From Gonapodya sp. JEL0774 (lineage: Eukaryota > Monoblepharomycota > Monoblepharidomycetes > Monoblepharidales > Gonapodyaceae), in NCBI GenBank assembly GCA_027604505.1, contig JADIIX010000019.1:118408-182407 (forward strand): a stretch of 64,000 nt of DNA. The letters run 5' to 3'. The translations under genes and the position numbers were made by a program. This document shows positions 11,710 through 23,654 of this stretch, in pieces (the first letter of the stretch is position 1; each line of letters opens with the position of its first letter). Below the pieces are notes generated by a model. The model did no database searches. It worked only from the letters and a program-made list of their open reading frames with translations, and had not been told where the DNA came from.

Positions 11710-14311
11710 ATGTCCACTCCCACCGCTTCTTCGAAGAAAAAGACCGCGCCAGCCGCGTCCACCACGGGCGACGGCACCCATCCTCCTCCAGCTACTGCAA
11801 AAGTTGGACCAACGCCAGCACCCAAGCCGAAAGCAACACCCGTTCCAGCAAAGAAACCCGCGCCTGCCCCTGTAGAGGAAGATGACGACGACGATTCGGT
11901 GTCTTCTCTTTCCGACTCCGACGATGATGTTAAAGCGAAGGGAGATGAAGACAAGGGACTCGAGGATCCCAACGTTGGTATGTTACAACGATTCGGACTT
12001 TCGCTCAGTCTGTCTTCTGCTTGGGGGGTCAGAATGTGGGGTGGAGGTGAACCGGATCCACCATGATGACCCACAGAAAGCAGAAGGACAATTCCTACAA
12101 AGAACTCAACTACGACGGAATGGAAGACCATCCGAAACTGAAGACCAGTCTCTTGGCGCTGCTCTACGGTATTTCATGTTTCACGATGTTCCAGCACAAG
12201 CCTTACATTGCTTCCCCTTGACACAATTTTTCACTTCGGCACGGGCCTCCTTTTGGGAACCTCCTGTGAATGCTCTTTATTAATCAGTGACCAAGTACAA
12301 AACTGCTGCGGATATCGCCAACCGTATGTCAATGTTCAGTAGTTTTGGAACTCCCATGTTTAAACATCGTGGATCCCTGTCTCTCGCCGCTCTGGAAAAT
12401 TTCAGGTGCTCTTCGATCCGTTATTGCCGCGTGCACCGCTGGTACAACCGTCCTCCACCTTTGCGTCGTCGGAGACAAAGAAATTGAAGATCAGTGCGGG
12501 AAGGTTTACAAGACGAATGACATAAAGAAAGGTGAGTTCTGTATCGAGTTACATTGCGCGAGGCTTAGCGAGATCGTAAGATCAATGGCTTTGAATGGAG
12601 GACGTTTCTTTTATGGTTCCGATTGCTCGGAAAAAGTATGTCACGTTTGTCCGCCCACAGACTCACACTGCATGCGTCGGCTCTTGACATTTTTGGACCT
12701 GTAGTGTGCGGAACTTGTATTCACTTAGTGCTTGTGCCTCTTCTTGGTTTCTCCCAACCACCTCTCTCCCCCAAGGAATCGCTTTTCCCACCACCGTCTC
12801 CCCTAACCCCTTCATCTGCCATCTCTCACCACTCACCACCGATTCGGAGGCCAACATTGTACTTAAGACTGGGGACGTTGTTCGCATTGAGCTCGGCGCA
12901 CACGTTGACGGATACCCCGCCCTAGTAGCGCACACTATCGTTGTTGGTGCTTCCAAGGACGTCCCGGTTGAGGGAAGGACTGCGGATGCCGTGATGGCGG
13001 GTAAGTGAGTCCTTGTTTAAGACAAAGAACCTTTTAATTTTGGTGTCAAAGCTTCTGGATGGAGCCATGCGTTCCATGCTGTAAGAGTAATGTAGGAGGA
13101 TGGGGACATTTTTGCATTCCCGTACTCCAATCCTTTTGGGGGATTGGAAGTCTCTGAGCTGGTTGTTTTTATTTATTGTTCTTATTGGTACTGCCGTCAA
13201 ACGCCCACTGATATTTCCCCAACACCCTACAACTCAGCTCATTACGCAGCCGAAGCTGCTCTTCGATGCCTCAAGCCAGGTTTTAAGAACTTCGATATCA
13301 CGGATCACGTCCAAAAAATTGCCGAGGACTTCGAGTGCAAACCAGTGGAAGGTGGGTTTGTTTGGAGTGCTGAGAGTGCGAAGCATGCAATCGGGGCAGT
13401 CAGAAACAACACCGTACCACTTCATCAAACTAATCTCACTGTTTTCCAGGAATGCTCTCTCACGTCATGTCCCGAAATGTTATTGACGGCGAAAAGTCTA
13501 TCATTCTCGCACCAACAGACAGTCAACGCAAGGACCAGGAAACCTGCACCTTTGAAGACGGTGAAGTCTGGACAGTCGATGTGCTCATCTCGACGGGGGA
13601 AGGAAAACCCAAGCAGGGTGAAACCAGGACGACCGTGTACAAGAGGATGAAAGAAGGTCAATACCAGCTGAAGATGAAGACTAGTCGCGAGACTTTCTGG
13701 GAAGTAAAGAAGAAGTTTGGGGATATGTCCTTTTCATTGAGGTGGGACGCGGACACCTTCTTTCCTGTTGAAATCAATCGAAAAGGCTTACAAATCGTTC
13801 TGGCCGGGTTTTTGGCGTGTGAACCAACATAGATCACTGGGTGACGAACGGAAAGCCCGAATGGGAATTTTGGAGTGCCAAAATCACAACCTCGTCATAC
13901 CATATCCCGTTTTACAGGAGAAGGAAGGTACGTGCCGATGAAGAAAACGCGCCAGTGCACTCGTCTGGTGGTTCATTTACCCTCCTTTTACCGTGCGGAA
14001 CCAAGGCGAGACGGTCGCTCACTTCATGTTTACTGTTCTTTTGATGCCTTCCGGCCCACAAAAGATCACTGGTCTACCCTTCGAATCTGATTTATATCGA
14101 TCTGACAAGGTTGTCAAAGATGAGAAAGCGAAAGAGATTCTGCGAACCGGGCTGAAAAAGGTGACCGCAGCGAAGAAGGTAACGTTTTTGTCCATTCGAG
14201 TTTTGTTGTGATCCACTAATGAAGATTGCTTTTTCGTCCTGGAAGTCAAAGAAGAAGGCAACTAAATCCTCAAGCGCCACAGCACAGAATGGGGAAGAGA
14301 AGGACGAGTAG
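11710..14311 (+). CDS. PA2G4: PA2G4/EBP1-type protein (methionine-aminopeptidase fold, ribosome-associated)
   Basis: Orthologue of proliferation-associated protein 2G4 (EBP1; Cdb4 in fission yeast), a catalytically inactive pita-bread-fold protein that binds ribosomes near the exit tunnel. Nine exons with matching phases: 11710-11977, 12288-12323, 12406-12531, 12776-13000, 13238-13351, 13450-13741, 13833-13927, 14006-14178, 14246-14311, giving 464 residues. Motifs include KYKTAADIANRALRSVI, GIAFPTTVSPN, KTGDVVRIELGAHVDGYPALVAHT, a GMLSHVMSRNVIDG block, HNLVIPYPVLQEKEGETVAHF and a Lys-rich tail (SKKKATKSSS). Unusually, the N-terminus carries ~90 residues of Ala/Pro/Lys-rich then acidic sequence (EEDDDDDSVSSLSDSDDD) before the conserved part; the usual family N-terminus is much shorter. 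The acceptors before the last two exons end in AAG rather than YAG. Confidence 0.9.
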
Positions 14312-15069
14312 AGCCTCCGTATCTCAGACTCTAATTGTACGCCCTGAAAATATTTGAGAAAAAAGCAATTACTTCAGCATTGGTTGGAATGAACAACATT
14401 CCATGTCACAGCTCCTGACAAGAAAATTACCAATTTATCGACTCAAGCTGACAGGATTTTCGGACGAGCTTTAGTTCTGTGGCGGCGACCAATGGCCGCC
14501 TAAAAGGATAAGTGCGATTAAGCTCATTCACCACACTGAGTTTCACTTTCTCAAATACGTAGCCCCGGCATTCTTGATGCGGGTCGCGTTCAAGAATTTG
14601 TTGTAGTAGTCCCATCCGCTAGAACACATCACCCGGTGGTATCAGAACTGAATATAATCAATATATTACCAAGGACCCAACAACCCCACGAAATCTCGTC
14701 CCGCTTTCAGCCATCCAACAACTTTTCGTTTTTTGAACTGTTGGGATTCATCATTCTTCTTTGAGGACCAAGGGTTGCGTACCGCGTAGTACTTCGTCAC
14801 TCCTTGGGCAATTTACAGATAGCATCACTGCTTTGGGAACGATTGTCAGGCAGCCTCAGGGATCTAACTTGTGATTCAACGACGATTGTTTGCCGCCACG
14901 AGTGATTTTGCCTCGTGGATTGCAATCGCCACCTGGAAAAAACGGGGGATCAGTTCCGTGAGTTCTCTTCCGTGCTCCTGGCGTCTCCCGATTTCTTGGG
15001 AACTATTGCACAGACCCCTTATCAATATCCCAATTCATGGTCAAAACATAGCCGATTGCAATTCCTGAC
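14312..15069. other. Intergenic stretch between PA2G4 and the Zn2Cys6 gene
   Basis: PA2G4 3' flank plus promoter of the next gene. A 62-codon ATG frame on the minus strand (14427-14615) is present but has no recognisable family and no intron or context support. Nothing else seen. Confidence 0.35.
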
Positions 15070-16662
15070 ATGGCGAAACACGGCCCGGGCGAAATCCAGG
15101 ACCTTCCTCCCGCTTCCATGACTCTTGTATCAAATCCAGCTCCTCAAAGAGGTTTCACTGAGAATGAAACTACGAGCACGCAACTATCTGTATTTGATTG
15201 GTCGTCGTCCCGAGAGCTGGATCCAAACACAACTGATGGTGTCAGGAGGAATAGGAGTGTTGAAACAGTTACCTGGTCGGGCACCCGAGGTGGAGGTGAG
15301 AGACTGAATCCAACTGACCTCATTTAATCGCTAATAGAGATCTTTTAATGCTTCCAGATGATCTTGACACAACAACTCGCGAGAACGAAGATGCAGAAAT
15401 GGAAGAAGCTGGCTACTCGAGTCTGCGGAGTCATACTAACGACTCTGCACAGAGTGCTCCAACCGAGGAGTTGCGCTATCAGTATTCACCGGGCGGCTCC
15501 CGACGTATCCTTCGCGCCTGCGACTTTTGTTTTACATCGAAGTAAGTTAAAGTAAGTTGCTATCATGCTTCAAGTATATTTCTGCTAATCGCTGCGCAAT
15601 TGCGTAGGTCAAAATGTGACAAACGACAACCATGCGAACGCTGCCACTCTCGTGGTCGAGAATGCACCTACGACAGGCTCACAAGCAGACAATCCGGAAA
15701 TCCAAATCCGGGCTCCCCTGCGCACCAATTGGAAAGCACGCCCGGAACTGGCCCATCAGCAGTACCGGAGCAAGCTAGCTTGCACTCCGATCTCCGACCT
15801 CATCCCTCTTTGCACCGTTTCAGCAGAAGTGATAGCATGCTATCAACCTACGGCTCGATGGGTTCACACAGTAATCGAGGCCAGTTTGTGGAGTACCCTG
15901 GTATTCGCTGGCCCACGACGAAGTCAAGACACATGGAAAATGAACGCGAATCACGGAGCGAATATTTAAGCTCTTCGAGAACTTTGTTATCGGACAGTTC
16001 CACCCCCACCCCAGTACGTTGATACATGTTCCCTTGATCGAGTCATGTGCTCACAAATCTCTCAGCTCCCGTTTCAATTCTATCCCCATTCACATCTACC
16101 GTTCTATGGAGAGTCGAAAATAAAACGTTGAGTGATTTCTAAACTCCAAAAACCCCACCTCAGTAAGCTGACGAACTGTAACCGTTTCAGTCCCACCTCT
16201 GATTGCTCTCCCAAACTCCGAGAACCCCGCATCACCGAAGTACGTACATTATGGATATCCAGATTCTTTTCGAGGAGAACCAAGAGAATCGGCAATCAGC
16301 TCCGTGCTAGGTTTGTAGCCGCTCATGTCAGTGATGGACGAGGAATCAATCAACCAAAAGCCAATTCTTCCATTTTAGTGGACCCTGCTGAAGCACCATA
16401 TCGCAATGCCTCGGGACCATCGAACCCCGAACCAATCGAACCAGTTAGTCGATCAAGCGAAGTACTCACGTTGAATCCCTTACCGTGGGGAACGCCTGCT
16501 CGAAATTACCACGAAATATTCAGGGAGAATTCCGAACTTCGACAGCGTCTTGCAAGCACGACCGCACAGCTTGAGGCCGCAAGAAACAGAGTACGTGTTC
16601 TTGAGATGGAGCTTCTGTCCACTGGAGTCTCGCAACATGGAAAAGCAGCAATAGGAGAGTGA
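15070..16662 (+). CDS. Zn(II)2Cys6 fungal-type transcription factor with C-terminal coiled coil
   Basis: Predicted nuclear DNA-binding regulator. Six exons in phase: 15070-15295, 15358-15541, 15608-16013, 16066-16126, 16191-16310, 16379-16662, giving 426 residues. The binuclear zinc cluster is split by the second intron: ACDFCFTSK | SKCDKRQPCERCHSRGRECTYD, containing the six cysteines with the fungal C-x2-C-x6-C...C-x2-C-x6-C spacing, at residues ~128-155. Unlike many GAL4-type factors it is preceded by ~120 acidic/Ser-rich residues. The middle is Ser/Pro-rich (no fungal_trans domain seen), and the C-terminus (ENSELRQRLASTTAQLEAARNRV...) is a predicted coiled coil, suggesting dimerisation. 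Exons 4-6 were chosen because they keep the frame open with good splice sites; an alternative unspliced frame through 16132-16662 also exists. Targets unknown. Confidence 0.82.
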
Positions 16663-16897
16663 TGGAGAACTTATACCGCTTCCCGACGCACTTCAACGCC
16701 AGCGGCGAACTATGCGAGACAAGACTGTGGGAACTAATGTAATATAAATGTAAATGTCAAAAGCAACCGAACACTCGCCAGTGCATTGGCGAACGCGGGA
16801 AGCAAGTGAAGTGGCACAGCACGAGGTTGCGTTTAAAAATATCAGATTTTACCACTAACTTTCTATCACGTTCTTACCAACGACTTTTCAATAACAA

Positions 16898-17671
16898 ATG
16901 TCTTCATCTTGGGACGAGGTGACAATCATCCGCAAGAAAACTGCCTCCGGACCCTCCACCATCAAGTCGGAGGCTGAGCTAAATGCTGCTCGACGCTCTG
17001 GCGCGGATATCGCAACCGCTAAGAAGGCCGCACCTTCTAACGCCGCACACGACAAGGATGGTCAAAAGCTCGCGAAGATTGACAGGGAGACGGAGGATTT
17101 CCATCTGGAGAAAGTTTCGTTGGACGTAGGGAAGGCAATTATGCTGGCACGACAAGCAAAGGAACTCACTCAAAAGGTGGGTCAGAGTTGACTATCCTCA
17201 AATGAGAGGCACAGCGAGTACCGCTTCTCTTCAGCCTGAGGTGTTCGATGGGCTCGTCGGGTTGGAATGGACACAACGCTGCGATGATTACTCCTGGTTT
17301 CGACGAACTCGTTCCTAATGACTTCTGAATCCTCTTACTTCTTCATTCTATCTGTCTAACCCACTCGACCTCCTGCCCTGACCCAAAACCTGACTGCTTA
17401 ACCTGTCCCTGCCCCGCCGTCACCACTCCTCTGTGCGCTTAATTTCCGTCGTTACCCTTTTCTGTATCTGTCATGCTCTGGCTTCCCTACGATATGTCAA
17501 CAGGATTTGGCGACTAAAGTTAATGAGAAGGCTTCCGTCATTCAGGACTACGAATCTGGTCGTGCGCAACCGAACCAGCAGGTTCTCAGCAAACTGGAGC
17601 GAAACTTGGGGGTGAAGTTGAGAGGGAAGGACATTGGGCAGCCGCTTCCTGCTCCTGGGTCGAAGAAGTGA
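16898..17671 (+). CDS. MBF1: Multiprotein bridging factor 1 (MBF1)
   Basis: Conserved transcriptional co-activator that bridges TBP and bZIP factors and also prevents frameshifting at stalled ribosomes. Two exons, 16898-17176 and 17504-17671, phase 0, with a 327-nt intron; 148 residues, the standard size. The N-terminal MBF1 domain begins [13 protein letters not shown], and the C-terminal helix-turn-helix includes [42 protein letters not shown], closing with LPAPGSKK. Every expected block is present and nothing is missing. It is followed 246 bp downstream by the HIS5-like gene on the same strand. Confidence 0.95.
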
Positions 17672-17917
17672 AGTGAATTTCTGAGACATTCTGTAGACGA
17701 ATCTAGACCCTGTTCCCCCTTTGTAAGGCGGTTTTGACTACTTGTATTAAATCAATTAACGACTGCGCACATATTGAAAATGAAACTGCGATGAGAATCA
17801 GATTGATACTCTCTCTTCAATGAGAGCTTGTTTGTGGGTTATGAGTGTGCCACCTTCACTTTCCTGAATCCTGAGTGCCTGATTCCAAACCTCGCTCCAG
17901 AGTCCACATCTCCTCTA

Positions 17918-19576
17918 ATGGGCCAGTCACGCAGAAAGGTGGACCTTCAATCGCTTGTGCGACCAAACATCTGGTCGTTGGAGGCATACCGGGCAGCACG
18001 GGATGATTATTCAGAGGGGATTCTTCTTGACGCGAACGAGAACTCACTGGGATCAGCGGTCGACTTTGACAGACAGGCGACATCAGAGGACTACCCGAAT
18101 GGAAATTCCTCGGCAGCCCATAGCCTGTCCCTCGTTTCTCCACCCCTGGACGTCACGGGCTTCTTTGTTTCCTCTCCTCCGGAAACTTCCTTGCACCCGA
18201 CAGACCCCGATGTCCACGCGAATCGTTATCCCGACCCTCATCAAACGAAACTTAAGCAACTTATTGCTGATTATCGGAATCTCCCCTCTCCAGGGCCGGA
18301 CCATCTGTTCTTGGGCGTCGGTTCTGACGAGTGCATTGACATTTTAATGAGGGTGTTTTGCACACCAGGAAAGGATGCTGTGCTCATCACGCCGCCTACT
18401 TACGGAATGTATCGAACATCAGCTGAGATAAACGACGTAAGGATTGTGCAAGTCCCGCTCATGGTGCCTGGACCAAATATCGCGAGGAAGGATATATACC
18501 AATTAGATGTCCCCAAGGTTAGTGACCACTAGGATACCAATTTGGGCTTTCTATGACATTGAATGCCACTTGGAACTGAGACCGTGAGAAATTCTGGATT
18601 TCTCGTACCCGGACCCCAAATTGCCATTCCATTCTCTGCCATTACAATAGCAGCGCTCTGAACTAATACTTATCTTCCATAGATCAAAGCAGTTTTGCAA
18701 GCTGATCAAACCATCAAGCTCCTTATTCTTTGCAGTCCAGGCAACCCCACTGCCACTGCCCTCCGCCTTTCTGATATCCGAGAATTACTAGAATTCGAGG
18801 GGTGGAATGGCATTGTTGTCGTCGACGAGGCTTATGTTGACTTCGTTGAAGGTGACGGTGTGGGATCGGTGGGGACCTGGGTTAAGGATTACGGGAACCT
18901 TGTTGTCAGTCAAACGTTGAGCAAAGCATTCGGTATGGCAGGCGTAAGGTATGCGGCTCTGCATATATGTGAATCGCTGGATTCTCAAATTCTACAATTC
19001 AATCCGACGTGCTTTTTCGACCGCCCTTCGGGTGTAAGGCTCGGCATGGCAATTACGAATCCCCAAATTGCAGCTATTCTCAACAAAACCAAGGCTCCCT
19101 ACAACATATCCTCTCCAACATCGATTCTCGGAAGGCGAGCGCTATCCCCGGAAGGTCTCGCAATGATGCACGTGTGTAAAACGATACTTTTGCTTGATGT
19201 TCGTGACGCCCGTTACCCACTTCACCACCTTCCTTGATCTCGATATTAGGCGAAAATTGCTACCCTCATTGACAATCGAGCTGTGCTTCTCGACCATCTA
19301 TCGAAAATTCCTTCCCTGCTGCCTCCTTACGCAGATTCTCATGCGAATTTCGTTCTAGTTCCAGTTCTCACAGGTCCCGGTGGTAAGCCATCGTCCTCTC
19401 GAGCAAAATACGCTTATAAAAAGCTTGCCGAGGAGATGGGTGTAGTTGTCAGGTTTAGAGGTGGCGAGTACGGATGTGAAGGCTGCTTGAGGATCACTGT
19501 TGGTGGGAAACAAGAAAATGAGGCGGTCGCACGGCGGCTGGCGGAAGTATTGTCGGAGAAGTGGGAGGAAGATTAG
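17918..19576 (+). CDS. HIS5: Histidinol-phosphate aminotransferase
   Basis: PLP enzyme converting imidazole-acetol phosphate to L-histidinol phosphate in histidine biosynthesis. Four exons, 17918-18517, 18683-18948, 19039-19171, 19250-19576, 441 residues. Seen: VRPNIWSLEAYRAARDDY, LLDANENSLG, NRYPDPHQTKLKQ, LGVGSDECIDILMRVFC, SPGNPTATALR, VVDEAYVDFVE, and SQTLSKAFGMAGVRLG, whose lysine is the PLP-binding residue. The C-terminal part has GVVVRFRGGEYGCEGCLRITVG. The third intron (18949-19038) is 90 nt and open, so it reads through as an extra 30 residues between GVR and LG; the family sequence shows it must be spliced out. ATG at 17918 is preferred; an upstream frame starts with TTG. An insert of ~60 residues between the N-terminal motif and NRYPDP (Ser/Pro-rich) is longer than in bacterial homologues. 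Confidence 0.92.
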
Positions 19577-20137
19577 CTACAGATGAACATAGCATACACA
19601 TAGATCTTGAGCAGGAGAACGAGTTCCTCATACACAGAACTAAATCCTTCTGCGATATCACAGATTCTCGGAGCTCTCGAACTTGCTGTGACCTCCACTC
19701 CGCCCATGCACTCTCAAATGGTATTATTGGGTCACTAGAGCTCACCGTATTGATACCTTGCCGGGGTTCCTGCTTGGATGCATGAGGTAATCGACAAACA
19801 CGAGGGGTATTAATGGAAGCGATTACGAGTGTCTATTTTGTGATAGTGAGTCACGGCAGACAGACTTTCCCCTGCGACCAGTGTAACATAATCGTAGCAT
19901 AGTTGAAGTAACGACAAAAATTATTCATGAAAGCGTTGTCGTGCGCTGATCTGGTCACGTTCTGGTTGGTGGTTGCGACCATGGGGGCTAATTGTGTTGC
20001 CCACAACACAAAGTGAGAATATGCCTCCCCCAAGATCGGTTCACGAAGGTTCCCTGAAAAGTGGTTATCCAAGGTTTACCATGATTTCAATGGGATTACG
20101 CGGGTGAAGCAGTTTTCAGTTAAATTGTTTTCTCTTT
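19577..20137. other. Convergent intergenic region
   Basis: Lies between the 3' ends of HIS5 (plus) and MED18 (minus). Contains only short frames in all directions and no recognisable signal. Confidence 0.4.
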
Positions 20138-21433
20138 TCAAGAGCGGGTATATTTGACCCTTTGCAGTAGAAGTACGTGATCTACGCGAGATAATTCAAC
20201 AAGTCTTCACACGATAAGACCAGTGACGGCAAGCACGGGTGAAGAAAAGGGCCACCAGCCAACTGGGACCGCAACAGTGAACTCACCCTTTGACTGCTTC
20301 TCTCACTCGACCCATCTCTACTTCCACCTTTGCAGCATCTGCACGGTCTGGCATGGAGGAGACTTGTACAAGCCACACATCTGCAGCGTTTGGAGCTGAA
20401 GGGTTGAGAGGGGCCTCCACGGGTGAGATGAGACTATTCACAGGGAGAGCAGGCGGGTGGAATGGATGAAAAGGTTGGAGCGAGGACGGGTTCATGAAAG
20501 CAGGGACCTGGTTGTTGACTGTAACTGTAAGGAGGTGATCAATAGGTCCACAGCGGCTGGACCCACTCTCTCGATTCGGGCGACAGTGATACGAAGATAT
20601 CGAGCTGCTCCTGCTCCACCATACGAGTCTAGACCAGACTCCATGTCTAGAATCCGCAAGTAGAAGTCATAGCCACGGCGGACGAACTCGCCGGAGAATC
20701 TATAATTGCAGTGTCATGGTCAAAAAATAAAGGCATTGGATGCACCCACGGACAATCCCTCCGTTCCAAGTATGCTTACTTGTATCCCAATGCTTTGAGG
20801 TATGTGATTGGATCCCCAGCCTCGAAATCGCAGAGAACCACGGGGCGGCACGTTGCAGCTTCATATGTTATGTCCGGATTGGAAAACTGGAGAAGAGTCC
20901 TAAATCAACAAAAGTGATGAATGGCAACCATGCCTTTGATGTCCTAAAATAACATATCGTGCAATAAGCTCACCAGTGTCGCTCCTCCAATGGAATGATT
21001 CCCGCAGATTCGGTCACGACATTCTTTCCCGGCCGCCGTTTCCGCCCACCGCGTTCAAGAAAAGTAGATCGCAGTCGTAGCAAGAGGTCATCGTTGCGTT
21101 GCGGACCGGGCGGTGTCTCCACTGATGTGTGGATTCAAGTGCTTTTGCTCAAACAACCGTCCACCCTTGACCCAATTGATTCACACTCGTTCGCAGCCGT
21201 TTGAGGACCGAAACCCACGTTAACGCACCGGCGGGTACAAATACGATCTCATGCTCGAAGAGGTCCGCGCCAAGGGTTTCGTCGCCCAATGCAGCTGATC
21301 CTTTTGTGAGATCCCCACAAAAGGCACACAGGCGATCGAGAAGCGTCTCGAGCGTTGCGCCCGGTGAGGGCTGGAAGAGACCGTGGAGGGAGAGCTCAGC
21401 GACGGAGATCGGTGGTCCAGGAGCAGAGCTCAT
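20138..21433 (-). CDS. MED18: Mediator complex subunit 18 (head module)
   Basis: Head-module Mediator subunit (Srb5 in yeast), which pairs with Med20. Exons on the minus strand include ~21433-21215, ~21110-20975, ~20900-20785, ~20700-20640, ~20495-20286 and possibly 20181-20138. The N-terminus has the family pattern ELSLHGLFQPS...LETLLDRLCAFCG...FEHEIVFVPAG. The middle gives DLLLRLRSTFLERGG and PVVLCDFEAGDPITYLKALGYKYRFSGEFVRRGYDFY, equivalent to the GF-x-FVxKG block of other MED18 proteins, and the C-terminus gives VWLVQVSSMPDRADAAKVEVEMGRVREAVKG. The ATG at 21433 (MSSAPGPP) is chosen, though another in-frame ATG lies at 21490. The 3' end is uncertain: a GTGAGT after the GG of the last glycine codon suggests one more exon after 20286. 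Weakly conserved family, so several boundaries are approximate. Confidence 0.75.
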
Positions 21434-21620
21434 TATTGGACACCTCTTGCTCGAACAGTGACTAGGACCCCAGGATTTCCGAACACTCATTCACTTACTG
21501 GAACCCTCCCCCGAGAGCGATGGCAAGGAAGTGGATATTCTCCAAGTCGCATTCTCATTCGTAACAACAACTGATCATAATTTATTTCAGCAGAAGACAA
21601 CACCGCGACCTTGCTTCCTA

Positions 21621-22723
21621 TTAAGCCAACACGGCCGCTACAAATGCAAAACTCCCTCCAAGAGCACTCCAAAAGGGCAACAACCTATCCCCAGCGCCAG
21701 CTTTCGCCGCGGGAGAAGAGGTCACAGTAGTAATTGCACTCGTGCTAGCGGAAGCGGTGGTGACGGCTGCGGGTGTTGAAGCCACTGTGGAAGGAGAACC
21801 AGATGCCTTAGTTCCGGACGCTGGAGTGTAGGCTGTGGAAGCGGGAAGAAGCGGGAAGAAGAGCTAGGATCCTTATCCTTTGGCTGTGTGACTGACCCGT
21901 TGCGACGACACCTACTCGTCACAAATGGACCTTCCAAAGAGCACGTAAACTGTGTTGCAGCAATCTGCTTCAAGCCATAGGCACCAGGGCACCCCGAGCA
22001 CTGTGATGTGGCAGATCCGAAAATATATGAGGTGTCATTGAATCGCCAGACGTTTAATGTGGTGTTGGCGGGACAGGAAGCAAATGACGAGTTGGGGGCG
22101 TAGGCAAATCCAAGAGAAACGTCACCGACTGCTCCACAACAGCAGCCACCAGATCCAGCGGAGCTAGCATGAAGATTTTTCGGTTGAAATGGGTCGCTCT
22201 ATAGAATGGCGTTGTTGGCTAACTGTTGCATGCATACTTGCAGCAAGCCCTAAAATCAGCTCGAGGAGCGGCAGCATTAAACGTATACGCGAAGGTAACG
22301 TTTCCAGCGGAAATGGGCACCGCCGTGGCGACGGTTATACCATCCGCGGAGATGACATCTACAGTGGGCTGAATTTGGTGAACAAAGGTTTGTGGCAGCA
22401 GCGGAGTTAAACGGAAGTCGCAGAAGAAATCCCACCACAAAAGAAAGGCTGACATTTTTGGCGGCGGTCTGTGAAAATGTGCGGAGTGTTATCGAGAGCA
22501 AGAGGACGAATCTCAATGCGAAGAAAGAGTCCCCGTCATCATTGGGGCAGAACGAATTCCTTCGTCTCATTTCCTTCGTCCTCATCTTCAAGGAGCCCAC
22601 CTGGCATGATGTTGTGAGTGATGCCGGATCCCAGGAGAGCGAGAGCGGCGTGGGGAGATTCTGGGCCGCTGAGAGACACACAAATGAGGCAGCCAGGAGA
22701 CCAATTAAGAGTGAGCGGCCCAT
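21621..22723 (-). CDS. Secreted, probably GPI-anchored Cys- and Ser/Thr-rich protein
   Basis: Function not recognised. The ATG at 22723 begins a typical signal peptide, MGRSLLIGLLAASFVCLSAA followed by Q at the likely cleavage site. Several introns follow. The ectodomain includes IQPTVDVISADGITVATAV, NVTFAYTFNAAAPRADFRACC (22250-22350), GGCCCGAVGDVSLGF and CSGCPGAYGLKQIAATQFTC (21950-22160), so at least ten cysteines. The C-terminus is a Ser/Thr/Ala/Pro-rich stalk (21690-21850) ending in a short hydrophobic tail (FWSALGGSFAFVAAVLA) directly before the stop at 21621, the arrangement of a GPI-attachment signal. Likely at the cell surface or wall. A 9-bp unit (AGCGGGAAG) is tandemly repeated near 21838-21855 inside the Ser-rich region. 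Confidence 0.65.
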
Positions 22724-23654
22724 TCTTATAAAGAAGAAAAAGGAGAGTTGGAGTAGAAGGGGATGGTAACGGTATAAGAAGGTTCACTTTTCCTTTTTGA
22801 GGGTGATATTATGAACGTCCCTCACCGCACTCCCTCCGGCCACAGCGACTCCCAACACACCTGCTCATTCCCGTTCCCCTCTCTCGCTCTCCACTCACTC
22901 TATCACCCATTCATGTACTTATTATGCCCGTGTCCTGCAATCCACTTTGCCCCATCCCTATCCCCGCTTTACACCTCCCTCACCCGTTCTCCCCGTAAAA
23001 GCACTTGCAAACTCTCGATTTTATCATCGAGGATTATGTTGACGGACAAGACCTTACTGAGCATTTTAATGTGTGAACAATTTCCATGAACAATTTCCAT
23101 TGCTACAATACATGTCGCTTCCTCGTCATCATGGAGAAACATGTCCATAATTTTATGTTTCCTGCCCAACTCTTGTCTGATTCCGCGAATCACCAGTATC
23201 TGTCGCTCCGGGCGTTCGAGATATCGTCTCTCCACTAATGGCGGTGACCACAATCCCTGTGAGAGGAAGTTAGATGCCTTCCCGTCGGTTGAGTGAATGC
23301 GCGTGGGGAGTTGGAGATCACAAGAGGGCCTCGATTCGCGAAGAGCCAGAGTCGCGCTTTCTATCGCTATCGGAGATAGTTGAGGCAGCGTAGAACTTGA
23401 GGCCACAAATTAGGTACTCTTCACCACCGACATCTGTTGCGACACGGAGTTCGATTGGCTGGTACATCGCATCTCCAAGTTTGGTTGATAGCCGCATGCT
23501 GTGCACCACTTACGGGGCAGTCAAAGCATTAGCACAGAGCCAGTAACTTATGTATGATCGAACATCTTTGATAGAAATAAGGAATATTGGGGGTGGAGGG
23601 GCGGGGGTGAAGAACTGCTCCCCAACTATTCCTATCAAAGAAAGTTCGATCTCA
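22724..23654. other. Divergent intergenic stretch, possibly holding a small unrecognised gene
   Basis: Between two divergent genes. A minus-strand frame at about 23318-23497 (from ATG: MRLSTKLGDAMYQPIELRV...) followed by another at 22969-23406 looks mildly protein-like but has no recognisable family, and I could not join the pieces with good splice sites. Treated as unresolved. Confidence 0.3.

Noticed and set aside
14427-14615. 62-codon ATG frame on the minus strand
   Set aside because: Length is within chance expectation, no family resemblance and no transcription context.
16132-16662. Single 176-codon frame as the last exon of the Zn2Cys6 gene
   Set aside because: A spliced model (16191-16310 then 16379-16662) keeps phase with the upstream exon and has consensus donor and acceptor sites, whereas the unspliced frame does not connect in phase.
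22811-23089. 92-codon plus-strand frame rich in Ser/Pro/His
   Set aside because: Low-complexity translation of a CT-rich promoter-like stretch upstream of the GPI protein; no motif.
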